DNA of 64,000 nt from the NCBI GenBank assembly GCA_963978545.1, contig OZ021723.1, positions 99,046,002-99,110,001 of the forward strand, in the 5' to 3' direction. This document shows, piece after piece, positions 8,851-21,170 of the stretch (position 1 is its first letter; the number at the start of each line of letters is the position of its first letter). Under the pieces are notes generated by a model, which did not search any database, was not told the DNA's origin, and worked only from the letters and a program-made list of their open reading frames with translations. The position numbers and the translations under genes are program-made. The DNA is from Linyphia triangularis. Its lineage: Eukaryota > Arthropoda > Arachnida > Araneae > Linyphiidae.

Positions 8851-11448
8851 TTACTGTATATTTTGCTGGTAGAGATGTTTTTAATATATCAAATTATATG
8901 CCAACAGCAAGCGCACGCTGGCAACAGAAACGTAGCTATGTTAATGAATATAAAAATTGGCGATGCGTGTGTATGATTTATATTAAAAAATTTGGTTTTA
9001 TGGGTTATATTATTCTTTCAATCGGAATTTATGCTCTGTGGTTATACTTAAGATTTTAATGGTGAAGTTACTGGTATTTTGTTGTTAAGTAACAATTGTT
9101 AAAGCTTAAAATTTGTTAATGATGTTTTAACAAAGTTTAGATTTAAAGTACATATAAAGTTAAGATTTAAAGTAGATATATAGTTAAGATTTAAAGTAGA
9201 TTATTGAACAAAATTTGGTTGTCCAGTACAACCAGGCAAGGGATTTATGAAAGATAATTTTTGTTTATACTATGGCAAAAACATAGTAGATAAAAATTCC
9301 CGAAAAAAAACTTTGTTTGTAGAATGTTTTTTTTTTCCTTCTTTTTTCCCTTCTTCTGCACAGTTGCCCCCCCCCCCCCAAAAAAAAAAACGTAAAAGGA
9401 AATGAACGAAAGAAAAAATGAGCTTTACGATCTTTCTAATGTGATTAACCTTCAAGAATCTAGCTAGCTTCGAAAGCTAACTTACTTTTAAGAAGAGTAT
9501 ATTAGCGCAACTTTGGGAAGGGGGCAAATGTTGTTTGAACCTGAGGAATATCTTTCGACATTTTTTTTCCCTCTTCGTTTGCCCAGTGAAGACAGTTTCC
9601 TCCCCCCCCCCCCCTGCCCCTTTTCTACTTCAAAAAACGGGGAATAAAATTTACACAGCTTCAACAGGGAAGGGGTAAAAAAAAAAATGTTGAAAGAATG
9701 TAAGCAAACGATATTTAAAAAAAAAAAAAAAAATGCCAAAAGAAGAAAACAAGAACGCCGTAACTGGAATAAAATAATTCACAAGGACAATATTCCCAGA
9801 GAATGAAAAAAAAATATATATATTCTCCAGGGAAATAATTTAGTGGGGGAAAATGAGTTGGGAATATCTTGATGAAAAATTTTCCAAGACATTGAAAGAA
9901 ACTATGTGTGTGATGGCAACGGATGGAAAGTAAATAGAATCTCAGATGGTAAAATAAAAAGAACATAGTTTCGCCTGGAGACCGATTCGTGGATCGAGCT
10001 TCAGCAATTACACTTTGCTTTGATATCCGAGAGATAACAGTTACGGAGGTACGCAAAATAATTTATTCGTTTTGATCAAATTGAAATTGAGAGCAAGAAG
10101 AATTGAGGTATTCTTTGGCAGAATTCGGTTGCGCTTCTTTTCATAAACAAACCTTGTCTCTGAAAATACTTAGGCATTAAAGAAGTGGGTGAAGGTCTGT
10201 TAAAAAGGTATTCCGCCTTCATTTCTTTTTTTAAAAATGATGCAATATTTTTGAAATACTAACATGACATAAATTATTATTTAAAAAAAATGGTGTAATT
10301 CATTATCAAATTAAGATATTGAGTACTGAAAATAAATGAAAATAAAATGAACACTTGCACATCCAGTAGTACAAAATCTGGTCACGCAAACTTGTATTTT
10401 TCGCCCCTTCGCTCAAACATGTATCGCGCAAGTGGGTATATTTCGATTTGCAAATTTTCACTGCTCAGCTTTTATTCCAGCCAGAACCCTGATTATTTTT
10501 TTGTCATTGTGTTGCCTCGAATGTGTAGACGAAAAATAAGGTAATTGCTTACATTAAACAAGGCGAAAAATTGCTGTGAAAAAATGTTGGGGGGGGGGGG
10601 GGGGATACCCAAAAGTTGGTGACGAGTGCAACCTCACCCCCTCCCCCTTTACCCCCCGACGATAAATTTCATAATATTCTATCTTATAATAAAAATATTA
10701 ACTAATAAGGAAATAATATGGATTTCCTAACACTAACATTGAACAAGGATCCAAAATATATTGTTATTTTAATGAATATTCTGTGTTTTTTTTTATTTTT
10801 TTATTTGGGAATAAAAGATAAAGTGAAGTAATAATTCAACAATATATATGCATAACTGCTTATTTAGATTTAAATAGTACTTTTAAATGTGCGTACCTTC
10901 ATGAAATTGAATTAATAGATAACTTTTTTTAAAATAACTTTTCTTTGTATGAATATAAGTTTAACTTAAAAGAATCTAAAGTTAAAAGTTGATCAAGCGC
11001 AACAGTATTTGTTAATAAAAATTTCTTATATCTGTATACAAAGTAGTATAATACATTTTTTTAATAGTATGATATATATACTACAAGTGTAAAATATAAA
11101 TAGGATTTTTATTTTACACTTGGAAACTTTAAATCACTTTTTCTCAGTGTCACAACATTTAAAGGTGTATGTTATCTGTTTCTTTTGTAGTTTTTAGAAT
11201 GATTGAGTGTTTTTAAAAGTGGGGGGATGGATTTCGGTTGTTTTTGAAGTGGGGTGAAGGGACTTTTAAGTGCGAAGGGTTGCGACAACCTGCGTCTTCC
11301 CACACTTCTAACACTGGAAATCCCCTGAATTTTGTTCTGCTTTTTCTTGTTGTGAGCTTAGTCAATTGGCTCTTCTTCTATAATGCCCAGAATATTTTGT
11401 AAATGTTTTGGTTTAGGTGTTTTAAATAATTTCAAAGAGTTCTCATAA
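8851..11448. other. Long unannotated stretch
   Basis: No recognised repeat family and no supported gene. Holds C13 (9367-9379), C13 (9602-9614), G16 (10589-10604) and several A-runs. A short direct repeat (TTAAGATTTAAAGTA) sits at 9130-9200. One small coding-like segment near 9968-10048 is discussed as a finding. Confidence 0.5.
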
Positions 11449-11452
11449 ATAT

Positions 11453-12115
11453 TGTTAAAAATTTCTGTATATTTGTAAATATTTTATAGTATTAATTATG
11501 TAAAAAGAAAAAATGTATGTACATTTCGCATAAGGCAATGCAAGAGTTTGTCTTTACTTCGCTTTCCTGCAATGCGTCTCTTATTGCTTAAAAACGAGTA
11601 TTACAAAGATAATGTTGGAAAACGAGTTTTACTAGAAGGCCATTTAACATTATGGTTAATGGCAATCTCGCCAAATTTGGCGATAATTTGCCAAATGTCG
11701 CCAAACTTGGCGACCATTTGGCGACACTTACGGTCCTCATGTACCTGTATAGGGCTTTTCGACTAATAAATTAATAATGGAAATTTCTCCAAATTTCTAT
11801 TTCTAGAAGATTCGCGAAGGATTAGCTTTCCTATATAAGGCCGGGCAAGAGTTGAGTTAGTTGTCTCTCAGCGAGCATTCAGAGTAGTGAACTGTATTGC
11901 CTTGTGTGACGATTTTACCAGTTGTGTATCTAGTTTTTAACTGCTGTTTGTGCTCCATTGTTGTGTAAAGAGCTGTATTGAGTCTATTAGAACGGGAAGT
12001 TCTGGAGTTGTAAAAGAATCTGCCAAGAGTTGTATCGGAATAAATTTCTTCAAGGGGGGGGGGGGGGGCTTTAGTCTGCTTTGGCTTCAAGTCTTTCGAA
12101 CCCGTCCACGCAACA
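11453..12115 (+). mobile_element. Solo LTR, copy 4, with poly-G expansion
   Basis: Begins TGTTAAAAATTTCTG and ends GTCCACGCAACA, with ATAT at 11449-11452 and 12116-12119. TATA box CTATATAAG is near 11831-11839 and AATAAA near 12041. Just after the polyadenylation signal, where other copies read CAAGTTTTGATCTGC, this one has a G15 run (12054-12068). Confidence 0.88.
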
Positions 12116-12307
12116 ATATAAATGGCGTTCCATTATAACCATAGTTCTTCTGTCATTCAGTAGTTGAATTCCTATAATTGTAAAGTGTTTTGAAACCAAA
12201 AGAATCGTCTCGTGGCTTTGTAAAACAACACATTTACGTAGACATTTACATCTATGTAGATAGTGTTTTGACACCAAAACTTCGATTTATGGTAGAAACC
12301 TCTAGTG

Positions 12308-15011
12308 CAGGGTTTCTTAACCTTTTTGGCACAATGGACCACTTTAAAAATTTTAAATATGTCACGGACCCCTCTGTGAAAAAAAAAATTGCTTAAACAC
12401 CATTTATTACAAAATATATTCTGTTTTATTATTTAATTATTTTAATATTTTTATTTCAATAGTATAAAAAATTTGAGGAAATTAAAATTTTTAATGTGAA
12501 GGCTGTTGCTGCTTTTCCTTGATTAACAGATTGAATTGAGGGATGGTTTTCGACAATGCAACGCGCATATCATATTCGACATTCAGTCGATTTCGATGTT
12601 TTGTTTTTATTGTGACAAGTGTGGAAAATCCCGCTTCTCAAAGATATACTGTAGCAAACGGAATAATGGCTGCCATAGCTTGTTTTACAAGCAATGGGTA
12701 GGCTTCTCTTAAAGAAGACCAAAACTCTCCAAGAGTTTTTGAATCGAAATCCATTTTTAACAAGGACTTTGTTTTCAGATCAATTAGCTCATCTTTGGCA
12801 AGGTTTATGTCATCGATACAGTCAATATCACATAGAAAAGGATTACAAATCCACAACTCATCTTTTATATTTATTCCATCCGAATTGAAATATTTTTCAA
12901 ATGAAACTTGAAGTACTTCCAGGTGTTCACAGATTTCATTTTTCAAGTTATTCAATAACAAACTATCTTGCCGAGATCCATTTTCAAAAAGCACTTTGTC
13001 CAACATTTGAAAGTTTGCATTTATCCCATTTTGAATTCTAATTTTCCAAAGTGACATTTTCAATAAAAATGCCTGTAGTTTCTCAGTGGCATCCATAATT
13101 GTTGTATCAGGCCCTTGAATTGAAAGACATATATCGTCCATGTGGTTAAAAATGTCTGCCAGGTAAGCCAATTTACATATAAAATCTTTTTTCTTGAAAT
13201 ATTCGAAGAGTGAGTTATCTTTTTCTTCTAAAAAAGTGATACTTCTATCTTCAACATGAAAATTCGTTTCAAAACCTGCCCTCGTGACAGCCAGCGCACT
13301 TCCGTGTGGTACAGAAGTACCTCATGTTCTGCGTTCATTTCTTGACACAGTGTTTTAAAAAGACGATGATTAAGAGCTCTACTTCTAATAAAATTCACAG
13401 TTTTAATAACTATTGACAATACTTCTTTTAAGCTGGTTGGAAGAGTTTTCGTAGCCAGTGCATGTCTATGTAAAAAACAATGTGTAACAATAACATTAGG
13501 AGCCTCTTTTTTTACCAAATGGGCAAAACCAGATTGATTGCCAAGCATCGCAGATGCTCCATCCGTACAAAGTGAATGAAGTTTTTGTTTCCAGTCGAAG
13601 TCGTGTTTGGAAAAGAAAACATTTAAAATCGCTAAAACATCAACTGCCTTTGTAGTTTGCAAAAGAGGCTCACAAAATAAGAATTCTTCTTTGATAGTAT
13701 CAGCAGACACGTAACGAACAAAAACAAGAAGTTGACTACAATTCGAGATGTCTGTAGTTTCATCCAGTTGCATACTAAAGGGAAATGGCGATGCTTTCAA
13801 TTCATCGATGATCTCTTTCAAGATATTGCAAGAAATTTCAACTATTCTTGAATGTATCACATCCTTGGACAATGGAATAGCCTCAAGTTTTTTTCTCTGT
13901 TCCAGTCCACAAACTAATTCAACCATTTCCAGCGCACAAGGCTTAATTAATGTCTCTCCAATAGTATGCGGTTTCTTACTTTTGGCAATACGATATGCAA
14001 CTCTGAAAGATGCCTCAACCAAAGGTTTTTGTGGAATACCAAATCCAAGTTTGGTTAAAGTTCCAGATTTCGAAAACTGGGCTTTCTTCTTTGTAAAAAA
14101 TTCTATATCTTTAGATGCATTTTCAGGATGAAGAGATTTGAGATGACATATCAATTTTGCCGGTTTCATACTGGCGTTTGCCAAAACTTTTCCACACAGA
14201 AAGCATTGTGGCTTTTCAACATCGTCCGATTCCTTCATGCAGCAGAATCCGTATTTTACATAATTTTCATCATACTTCCTTTTTTGGACATTTTGGGCTA
14301 CAAAAAATATCAAATAATCAAATGAAACATTAAGACACAAAAAAACACTTGAAAAAGCGGCAAGGAATCTTGTATCGATGGAGGATATACCCTTATGTCT
14401 CGGCTTCAAACTCATTTGTGATCCACATTTTGGACATTTATACATCGATGAAATCATTCCCTCTTTCATACATTATTCTAACTACGCTTTCTTACCCATG
14501 ACTGGTAAAACACTAAAATAGCCAACTGAATATTTATTTTTCGCATTCAAAACTTCAGCAAGAGCTAATTCCATAGCGAAATCAAGCATTTAGCAATAAT
14601 ATAAGCTAAGAAAAAACCAAAAAAATATGCTACTCACAAACAGATGAAAGACAAAAATAAATGTACGTCTTACCTCCAGGGCAGATCCAACGGAAATAAA
14701 ATCGTGAATCAAGTTTAAAATTATACCGCTATTTCAAACTCAAACAAATTATCGACCAATGAAAAGGCTAAAACAAAAGAGAAATAAATGAGCATGCGTG
14801 AAAAAGCGCCTCAAATTCTCTTCTCCAGAGGAGCGGGAAAAGAAACAGGGTTGCCATACAGAACGCGCTAAGGATGAAGTAGGTCCGGGTTATCACTGCT
14901 GGCTAAATATATTGATGCAAACATTTTAAAAATTAGGATCAGTCGGCGGACCCCCAAAATATGACCCATGGACCCCCAAGGGGTCCATGAACCACAGGTT
15001 AAGAAACCCTG
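12308..15011 (-). mobile_element. hAT transposon, full-length but degenerate
   Basis: Both ends carry the inverted repeat CAGGGTTTCTTAACCT, and a perfect 8-bp duplication CTCTAGTG flanks it (12300-12307, 15012-15019), the hallmark of hAT transposition. It encodes a broken transposase on the minus strand. Length 2,704 bp, with non-coding ends of ~180 and ~720 bp. The intact ends and duplication suggest a fairly recent insertion that could still be mobilised in trans, which is inference. Confidence 0.97.
12491..14291 (-). pseudogene. hAT transposase, ZBED5/FAM200-like, broken
   Basis: Cut-and-paste DNA transposase, nuclear. In order: a BED-type zinc finger (CFLCGK...HLKSLHP; 2 Cys and 2 His), the RNase H-like core with LDETTDIS and CTDGASAMLG carrying the expected acidic residues, HCFLHRHALA, VRWLSRG, then the C-terminal dimerisation region (FATVYL...EAGFSTL). 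Three breaks are visible. A likely 1-bp loss lies in an A/T run at 14280-14285 just after the probable start ATG (14289-14291). A frameshift lies in the run at 13230-13235. A TGA at 12638-12640 sits where the family has Cys. Reading frame continues to TAA at 12491-12493. Total ~600 codons matches family length. A splice-acceptor-like TTTTTTGTAG precedes the ATG. Similarity is from recognition of the family, not a search. Confidence 0.93.
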
Positions 15012-15019
15012 CTCTAGTG

Positions 15020-16010
15020 ATTTCATCTGCTTTCAAAGCCTTTTATTTAGTTGGATGAAATCATCTTCCAAAGATGTGAATGGATAATTTATGCAAGCTC
15101 CGCAAAGTATAAGTTTCCACATCGATACGCAATATAGTAATAGACGATTTATTATTTAAATACTTAGATCAGGCTCGCGTATTAAAACTATTGATGAGAC
15201 ACCCCACATATTCGCCTAATCTCCCAAAATAAAAACAAGTCTCGTAATTAATTAAAACTGATCGTGAAAGCACTCAACAAACCGAAGAACCTTAAATCTT
15301 TTACGACCCCCTCCTCTGCAGACGGTAGCAGGTAATCAAACTCATAGCACCGAATTTTAAGGATCGTAACCTCGTTATCAGTTGCACAACACAACGTATA
15401 TTCTACCCTCCTACCCAAGAAAAAAAGAAATCAATACTGCTTTTTATTTACCGAAGGGGGGTTTGGAATGGCAACCTCTTCCACCCCCTTTTAAAAATGA
15501 TTTACTCCTGAAGCAACACACAGTTAAAGAACTCCCCAAGAATCGTTAAAACAAACTCGCAGAATCTCCTCCGACTGGCTAAGACAGTGGAGCGGGGGCA
15601 ATTAATTAAACCTGATTAGGAAGTTGCACAGACGGAGAAAGTGTGTATAGAGATAAATTCAATTACATCCCCGGGGCTAATCTACAATTGGACACGGTGG
15701 AATCTTTGCTCCGCGCTTCTGTCGGGGAAGTTTTTTATTAATCCGCTTAGACTTGGTTTGTAAGAGTCTGTTGACGTTTATCATCCGGCTCTTAAAACTC
15801 TTCTTCGGTTCCAGATGGGACGAAAGTTTTGGTCTGGGTGTTAAGAGTTTTTAAGTTTTAAATCAATGGGGTCAATTGATTGTCAACGCCTGGTGGTGCT
15901 TTTCATAGATAGTCACGTGGTGACTGGGAGTCGGAAATCCACCTGACAGAAGGTTAATGATAGTGAAGTGGGAAGTGAAATCTGTTCTGATTGGTTCTTG
16001 TACATTTATA
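15020..16010. other. Unannotated stretch
   Basis: Apparently single-copy and less AT-rich than average. I see no supported exon or repeat. Possibly intergenic or intronic host DNA. Confidence 0.4.
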
Positions 16011-16485
16011 GGTCACGTGGTACCATATACGGGGTGGTCAACGGTCTTAAAAAAAAAAACTTTCCCGATAAATGAACTTTTATCCGCTCAACCAATCGAA
16101 ATGAAATTTCAAATATTGTTTGAATGTATGCTCTCGAGATTGTGATGATTTCAAACAATGGAGCTCTAACGGTTGCAGTGAAACAATTTCAAAATTTTCA
16201 GATTTCAAAGTCTGCCCGTTCCCCGTCTCAAATAGATCAGCACATTGAAAAACCATAAATGCCGTTGGAACAATACACGCGTGACGGAAAATTAGCGGCG
16301 TGAAACATTTTGCATAGAAGAGCATTGTATTGTAAAGGACCAATGACGCACTTCGCATAATTCACAGGGATAGGCAGTAAAAACACCAATAACAAAACAC
16401 CATGTGTAAAGCATTGCTTGTTGAAACCTCAGAGGAGAGAGTACCTTTTTATAAGTAGTGTGGAGAAGATGGTTTCTTCAATCAG

Positions 16486-16731
16486 GTGCTCGAATGGGCC
16501 AACACGATGACACTAACAGGGGGGAAAAAAGGAGGTGAATTAATAAAGCTGTTTTATCTGAACGGGAAAAATGCTGCTGTGCGATTGCATAGTAAGCGAA
16601 ATCGTAAGCTCAGACGTTACGAGCGGACGTTACGAGCGATTTGGTTAAAAAAAATCGAACGAAACTGGATGCACGTGTACAGACTACGTGGAATTGAATA
16701 TGGAATAAGGCATAAGTCAGTTTCAACTTGA
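16486..16731 (+). pseudogene. Transposase N-terminal helix-turn-helix remnant
   Basis: The frame contains ELIKLFYLNGKNAAVRLHSK followed by basic residues. This resembles the first helix-turn-helix domain of mariner-like/DUF4817 transposon proteins common in arthropods. After about residue 55 similarity fades and the frame ends, and no catalytic domain follows. The upstream ~450 bp (from about 16030, beginning ACGGGGTGGTCAACGG) may be the 5' part of the same element. Family assignment is tentative. Confidence 0.4.
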
Positions 16732-16900
16732 ACTGATCTTATAAACAATATTGTGCCGTTCAACAATATTGTGCCTGCACTTTTACTCAAGATGAAAAAT
16801 TTGGAGATTTTTTTTAGCAAGGTCGCAATGTATTTTATTCTGGAATGGATCTTATTTTAATGTTAACTACTTTCATATTAGAATTCTTTTTTCTTTCATA

Positions 16901-17103
16901 CACTGTTAAAAATTTTGATCCACCTTGCACCAAAAATTGGTTCCCATTTAGCTGCCACCAACATGTGGTGCTCAGTTTCACGATTTAATGGTGCAACCTC
17001 GGACCGTAAGCACCATTAAATCGCGAAACTAAGCACCAAATGTTGGTGGCAGCTAAATGGGAACCAAATTTTGGTGCATGGTGGACAAATTTTTTTAACA
17101 GTG
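16901..17103. mobile_element. Snapback MITE, TA-flanked
   Basis: An almost complete palindrome. Arms of ~93 bp run from CACTGTTAAAAATTT to AGCACC on each side of a ~17-bp centre (CAACCTCGGACCGTAAG). Flanked by TA (16899-16900, 17104-17105). Shared arm words include GCTGCCACCAACAT and GGTTCCCATTTAGCTG. No coding capacity. The TA target suggests Tc1/mariner-type mobilisation, which is inference. Confidence 0.92.
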
Positions 17104-17336
17104 TATAAGCACTAAAGTTCTGTAGCAGACATTTAACTTCGATGGCTAAGTTAAAAGGAACGATCTCTGCCAACCTCAGAGTGCGTGTCCTTAGTTTCAA
17201 TGATGTCAGATAGAAAGAGTTCAATAGATATTTGTCGTATTTTTGAAGTCTCTGTTTGGTGTGGTGATTTAGGGGAAGTGATATAAAGGCCAATAGAAGT
17301 GGTAGATAGTGGAAGTCGAATTCTATATGTGTGTTT

Positions 17337-17668
17337 CAGGGATGACAGTTTTCCTCCTTTTTGGTTTTTTATGTAACATTTACCTTCTCTTTTCCTTGTT
17401 TGAGGATCCGCATATTTCTGATCTGAACCAGTTTTTCCTGCCAAAAGTATACTTTTCCTCATGTCTAAACAAAAGATTTTGCCTCTTAGCTCCCCCTTTC
17501 CTCACAGATTACTTCACTAACTAGTAATATTTGAAATGTAATTATTATATAGTATGAGAAATTTCATTGTATCTTTAAAATTATTGAATCATCCTTCCTG
17601 CATACTTTTTTAACGAATTTTTTGGATTTCCACCTTTTTGCTCTCTGATCACTCTCATCCCTGGCCTG
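17337..17668 (+). repeat. Family G SINE-like repeat, headless copy
   Basis: Matches 39805-40176 over ~330 bp: CAGGGATGACAG at the start, TTTCTGATCTGAACCAGTTT, ATGTCTAAACAAAAGATTTT and TCTCTGATCACTCTC near the end. It lacks the tRNA-like head seen in the other copy. Confidence 0.8.
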
Positions 17669-18330
17669 TTTTCCTTTTAAATATTCGAATGATTCGACTT
17701 GCAGTTGCTTGTGAAGTTGTTTTGAAACATCCTGTAAACCGTCATTGTAAATCCCTTCCATAAGCCCTCCCATCCGTGTCCGGAACATTTCCCAAAACAA
17801 TTTTCCGTCTTTTCGCCGATGTCCCCCGACGGTTTCCGATCTTGCGTTTGCCGAGCATCTTCTCGACTCGGCAAACGCTCCTCATTAGAGATGGAAGGGC
17901 AGAAAACGTAATTATCTTCCTAAAGGGCTGGTAGATGCGTCTATTTGCATAATGTGTGCCTGCTGCAGACTGCAATCCAATTCAACGCCTCGCTTTTAAA
18001 ACTCTTCTCCTCGGAGAAGGGTGACTGCAATCGGAAATTTGAATAATACCTGGACTTGTCTGTCTGTCTTTGGGATGATGAAGAAAATGTCGAACCTCGA
18101 CCGAGAAGCGCCATTTTGTGCGAATTGTTTCCGTCAGGTTAAATAAAGCTTTGTGACTCGTATTGGAGAAAAGAGAGTATAAGATATCCCAAATTTGCCA
18201 TGTTTATGAATTCAAATTTAAGAATTAAATTAAACAAAATAAATATGAATGATAAATTACGCCAATCCATATCAAATTTCAATACAATGACCTGCATTTA
18301 TAGATTTGATGATAAGACAATAAAGTAGGC
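17669..18330. other. Unannotated stretch
   Basis: No supported gene. Overlapping short minus-strand frames at 17564-17975 partly lie in the family G repeat and show no recognisable domain. Confidence 0.4.
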
Positions 18331-18573
18331 TATACTAAACTCCGACTTAACTTGACATCACTAGACGATAGATCTTCACCGTGCTCATGGGCAATTAATC
18401 CATTTTAGCGGAGTGTAGACATAATTCTCGCCAAACCTTATAGCCTTTTGATCTCTACAGGGTTGTGGTTTGGCGAGCATTATACTTTCACGCCGCCAAA
18501 ATGGATAAATTGCCTATGAGCACATGACGATCTATCGTCTAGTGATGTCAAGTTAAGTTGAAGTTTAGTATAT
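18331..18573. mobile_element. Family H TIR element, copy 1
   Basis: Inverted ends of ~40 bp (ACTAAACTCCGACTTAACTT and GACATCACTAGACGATAGAT on one side), with an internal inverted pair CTCGCCAAACC/GGTTTGGCGAG and CATTTTAGCGG/CCGCCAAAATGG. TATA-rich flanks. No gene. A second copy lies 158 bp downstream in the same orientation. Confidence 0.88.
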
Positions 18574-18731
18574 AGTGAATAAATTAAGTCTCAACCAGTG
18601 TTTTAACTGGGGTACAACATTTCTTTAGCAAAAAAAGCTTAAAAGTCAAAAATTTCGTTTTAGCAAAGTGCTAAAATGGAGACGAGTTTCGTCATTTTTA
18701 ATTTTTAATCTAAAATAATTCAGAAACCTTA

Positions 18732-18974
18732 TATACTAAACTCCAACTTAACTTGACATCACTAGACGATAGATCTTCACCGTGCTCATAGGCAATTAAT
18801 CCATTTTAGCGGAGTGAAGACATAATTCTCGCCAAACCTTAGAGCCTTTTGTTCTCTACAGGGTTGTGGTTTGGCGAACATTATGCTTTCACGCCGCCAA
18901 AATGGATTAAATACCTATGAGCACTGTGACGATCTACCGCCTAGTGATGTCAAGTTAAGTTGAAGTTTAGTATA
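18732..18974. mobile_element. Family H TIR element, copy 2
   Basis: Nearly identical to copy 1, with the same length, ends and internal inverted pairs. Small differences include ACGATCTACCGCCTAG for ACGATCTATCGTCTAG. Flanked by TA-rich sequence. Confidence 0.88.
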
Positions 18975-19547
18975 GTGTAAGTGCAGTATGAAGTGTAAAT
19001 ATAAAACTATTTTGTACCAACAGAAGCAACTCTTCAATCTTCAGGTTGTTAGTTTATTTTAATCTACGATTAATTTTTGGATACTAAAAATGGTCATTTT
19101 ACTAACTTTGTTGTTGAATGTTTTCGCAAAAAAGCTAAATCAAATGTTATAGCTTTTAACATTCAAGACAATTCTTTAGAATTTGGCTAAAAACTTGATC
19201 ATTTTCCAATCTATGTTGCCTTTGGTGTGGTTTTTCCGTACCTCTTCCTAGCAGCAGGGGCGTTATACCTTGTACATATCTTTACCCATCCTGTCCCATC
19301 TTTTTTTTTTTTTTTGACGATATTTTTACAAAAATGAAGATAAGATGATTTCGTAGAAATGCAATCATTCATTTCAATAAAACTATTCGTCGAGTATTCG
19401 TCTGTCTGTTCACATTCATCATCCAATTGGAGAACTTCATATCTTACCTTCTAAAACCACGCATACGCAAGCTGGTTTACGTTATAGATTGGAACCGCTC
19501 ATCAGCTAGAAAATTATAATCGATGATAATAATATTTAAAAATATAA
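18975..19547. other. Unannotated stretch
   Basis: No gene or family seen. It ends in a G14 run (19548-19561) directly abutting a family B copy. Confidence 0.4.
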
Positions 19548-19561
19548 GGGGGGGGGGGGGG

Positions 19562-20275
19562 ATACGTGAAAGTATGTGAGTATAAGGGTAATGAAAGTAT
19601 AGTATTTGTTCAGAAAAAAAAAATTCGATTTCCTTTTTGGCATTTCGCCACGTTTTGGAACATCCTAATTTCAAGAAAGTGGTCTAGAAAATGTCTGTGT
19701 ACGTGGTTAGCACAACTGCCGAATAAATTGACCTACGAAGTTCAAATTTTGTTTGCTGGTTAGTGGTGGCCATGGAACCTACCACTCAGGTTTTTGTCCA
19801 AATCGCGCATGCGCATAAGGTAGCTGCCATTGAAAAAATCATGTTTTTCTCAATGATTGCTAAAAACGGCTCTAACAATTTTGATTAAAGTTTCTGTGCT
19901 AATGCCTCTTAAGGTGTTCTAGCAGTCTCTACCTCCGAAATTCCCTTTGAATGCGATAAAAACGTAAAAAGTTGAAAAACGAGGGCCTTTTACACAGAGC
20001 TCTCTGCCCTTAAGCACATCGCCCAGCAACGATTGATTTGTTCTGTTTGACGCTCAAGATAGGACAATGTACTGTCTATCGAATAACATCGCCAATTTCG
20101 CCATCGTGGCATATTTTTTCCCATGTAAAAATTATTGTCAAAAATATCGCCGAATTGTCCATTTTTATTCAAATGAGTGAAAATATGAAAATTGTAAATA
20201 ATTCCATTTCAAATTTTAATGCAATTCTCAATATCGTAGTGTAACTGAAAGTTGTGCGATGTTCCACACCCCTAG
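19562..20275 (+). mobile_element. Family B element, copy (+)
   Basis: Runs from a degenerate stem-loop end (GAAAGTATGTGAGTATAAGG, then GTAATGAAAGTATAG) to GTTGTGCGATGTTCCACACC then CCTAG, followed by T. Shares with other copies CACGTTTTGGAACATCCT, GCGCATGCGCATAAGGTAGC and GCCATTGAAAAAATCATG. Non-coding. Confidence 0.85.
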
Positions 20276-21170
20276 TTTTGTTTGAGAACCTGTGTTGCAC
20301 GTTTCATCGATTGAGCGTTGTCAAACGGAATTCCTTTTTTGGATAATGAGATGGAGAACGCTCGCAATTGCATTTGGAATGGATACAAATTGAGGAGGTT
20401 AAAATTGTATCTTTTTCAAACTCAAAATAAATGAGAAAAAAAAAAAAAAGTTTTCAAGCTACATCTCTCGCATTCGTTTCCCTCTCGGTAGCTTTATATT
20501 TGATATTCCGAACACTGCCGCCCTTATTTCTATTCAAATAACGGTGTATTTCTTTGAATTGAAGTCATTTAATTTTCTCTCCCCTACAAAACACCGAGGA
20601 ACTTTAACAATGACTTGCAAATTCGCGTTTTAAAGGAAAATTAAATTTTTATACCATACTCTCCCATGTTTTTGGGCGTCTGTGTTTGATACTTCAATGT
20701 AACAGAACGTGTGCAAGTCTTCAATTTGGCAAATGATTATTATATTTTGCACGAGATTTTTTCTTTTTTCTCTTACTAGCAATTACCATGACAACTGATC
20801 TGACAATTTGTAGTTGCGCGATGAAATGGCCGGAAATCTGTTTTAATGTTGAAAAAATAGATTTCTTGTACTACAGTTAAATTTTTTATTTTTTTTGCGA
20901 TTATAATCCTCTTGATGGTAACTGATATTTAAAAATATTACTTGTTATTACTTGTTTCGCCAAAAATATTACTTGTTTTGCCAAAATTGGCATAAAAGCT
21001 ACTTTTTCAGCTAATATTGTTACTTTTCCTATTTTTGGAAAAAATTGTATTTGTATTTTTATTTACAAGTAAAAACGTGGGAGAAACTAAGTTTGATCAT
21101 GACTTCAAAAGTAGGCGGTCTCTATTCTTTAAGTCTGTGGCATCCACCAATGATGTTTTAACCTTTTTCT
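20276..21170. other. Unannotated stretch
   Basis: AT-rich with no supported gene. A short duplicated phrase (AAAAATATTACTTGTT) occurs at 20930-20980. Confidence 0.4.

Noticed and set aside
13748..14131. 127-codon plus-strand open frame
   Set aside because: Antisense shadow of the hAT transposase.
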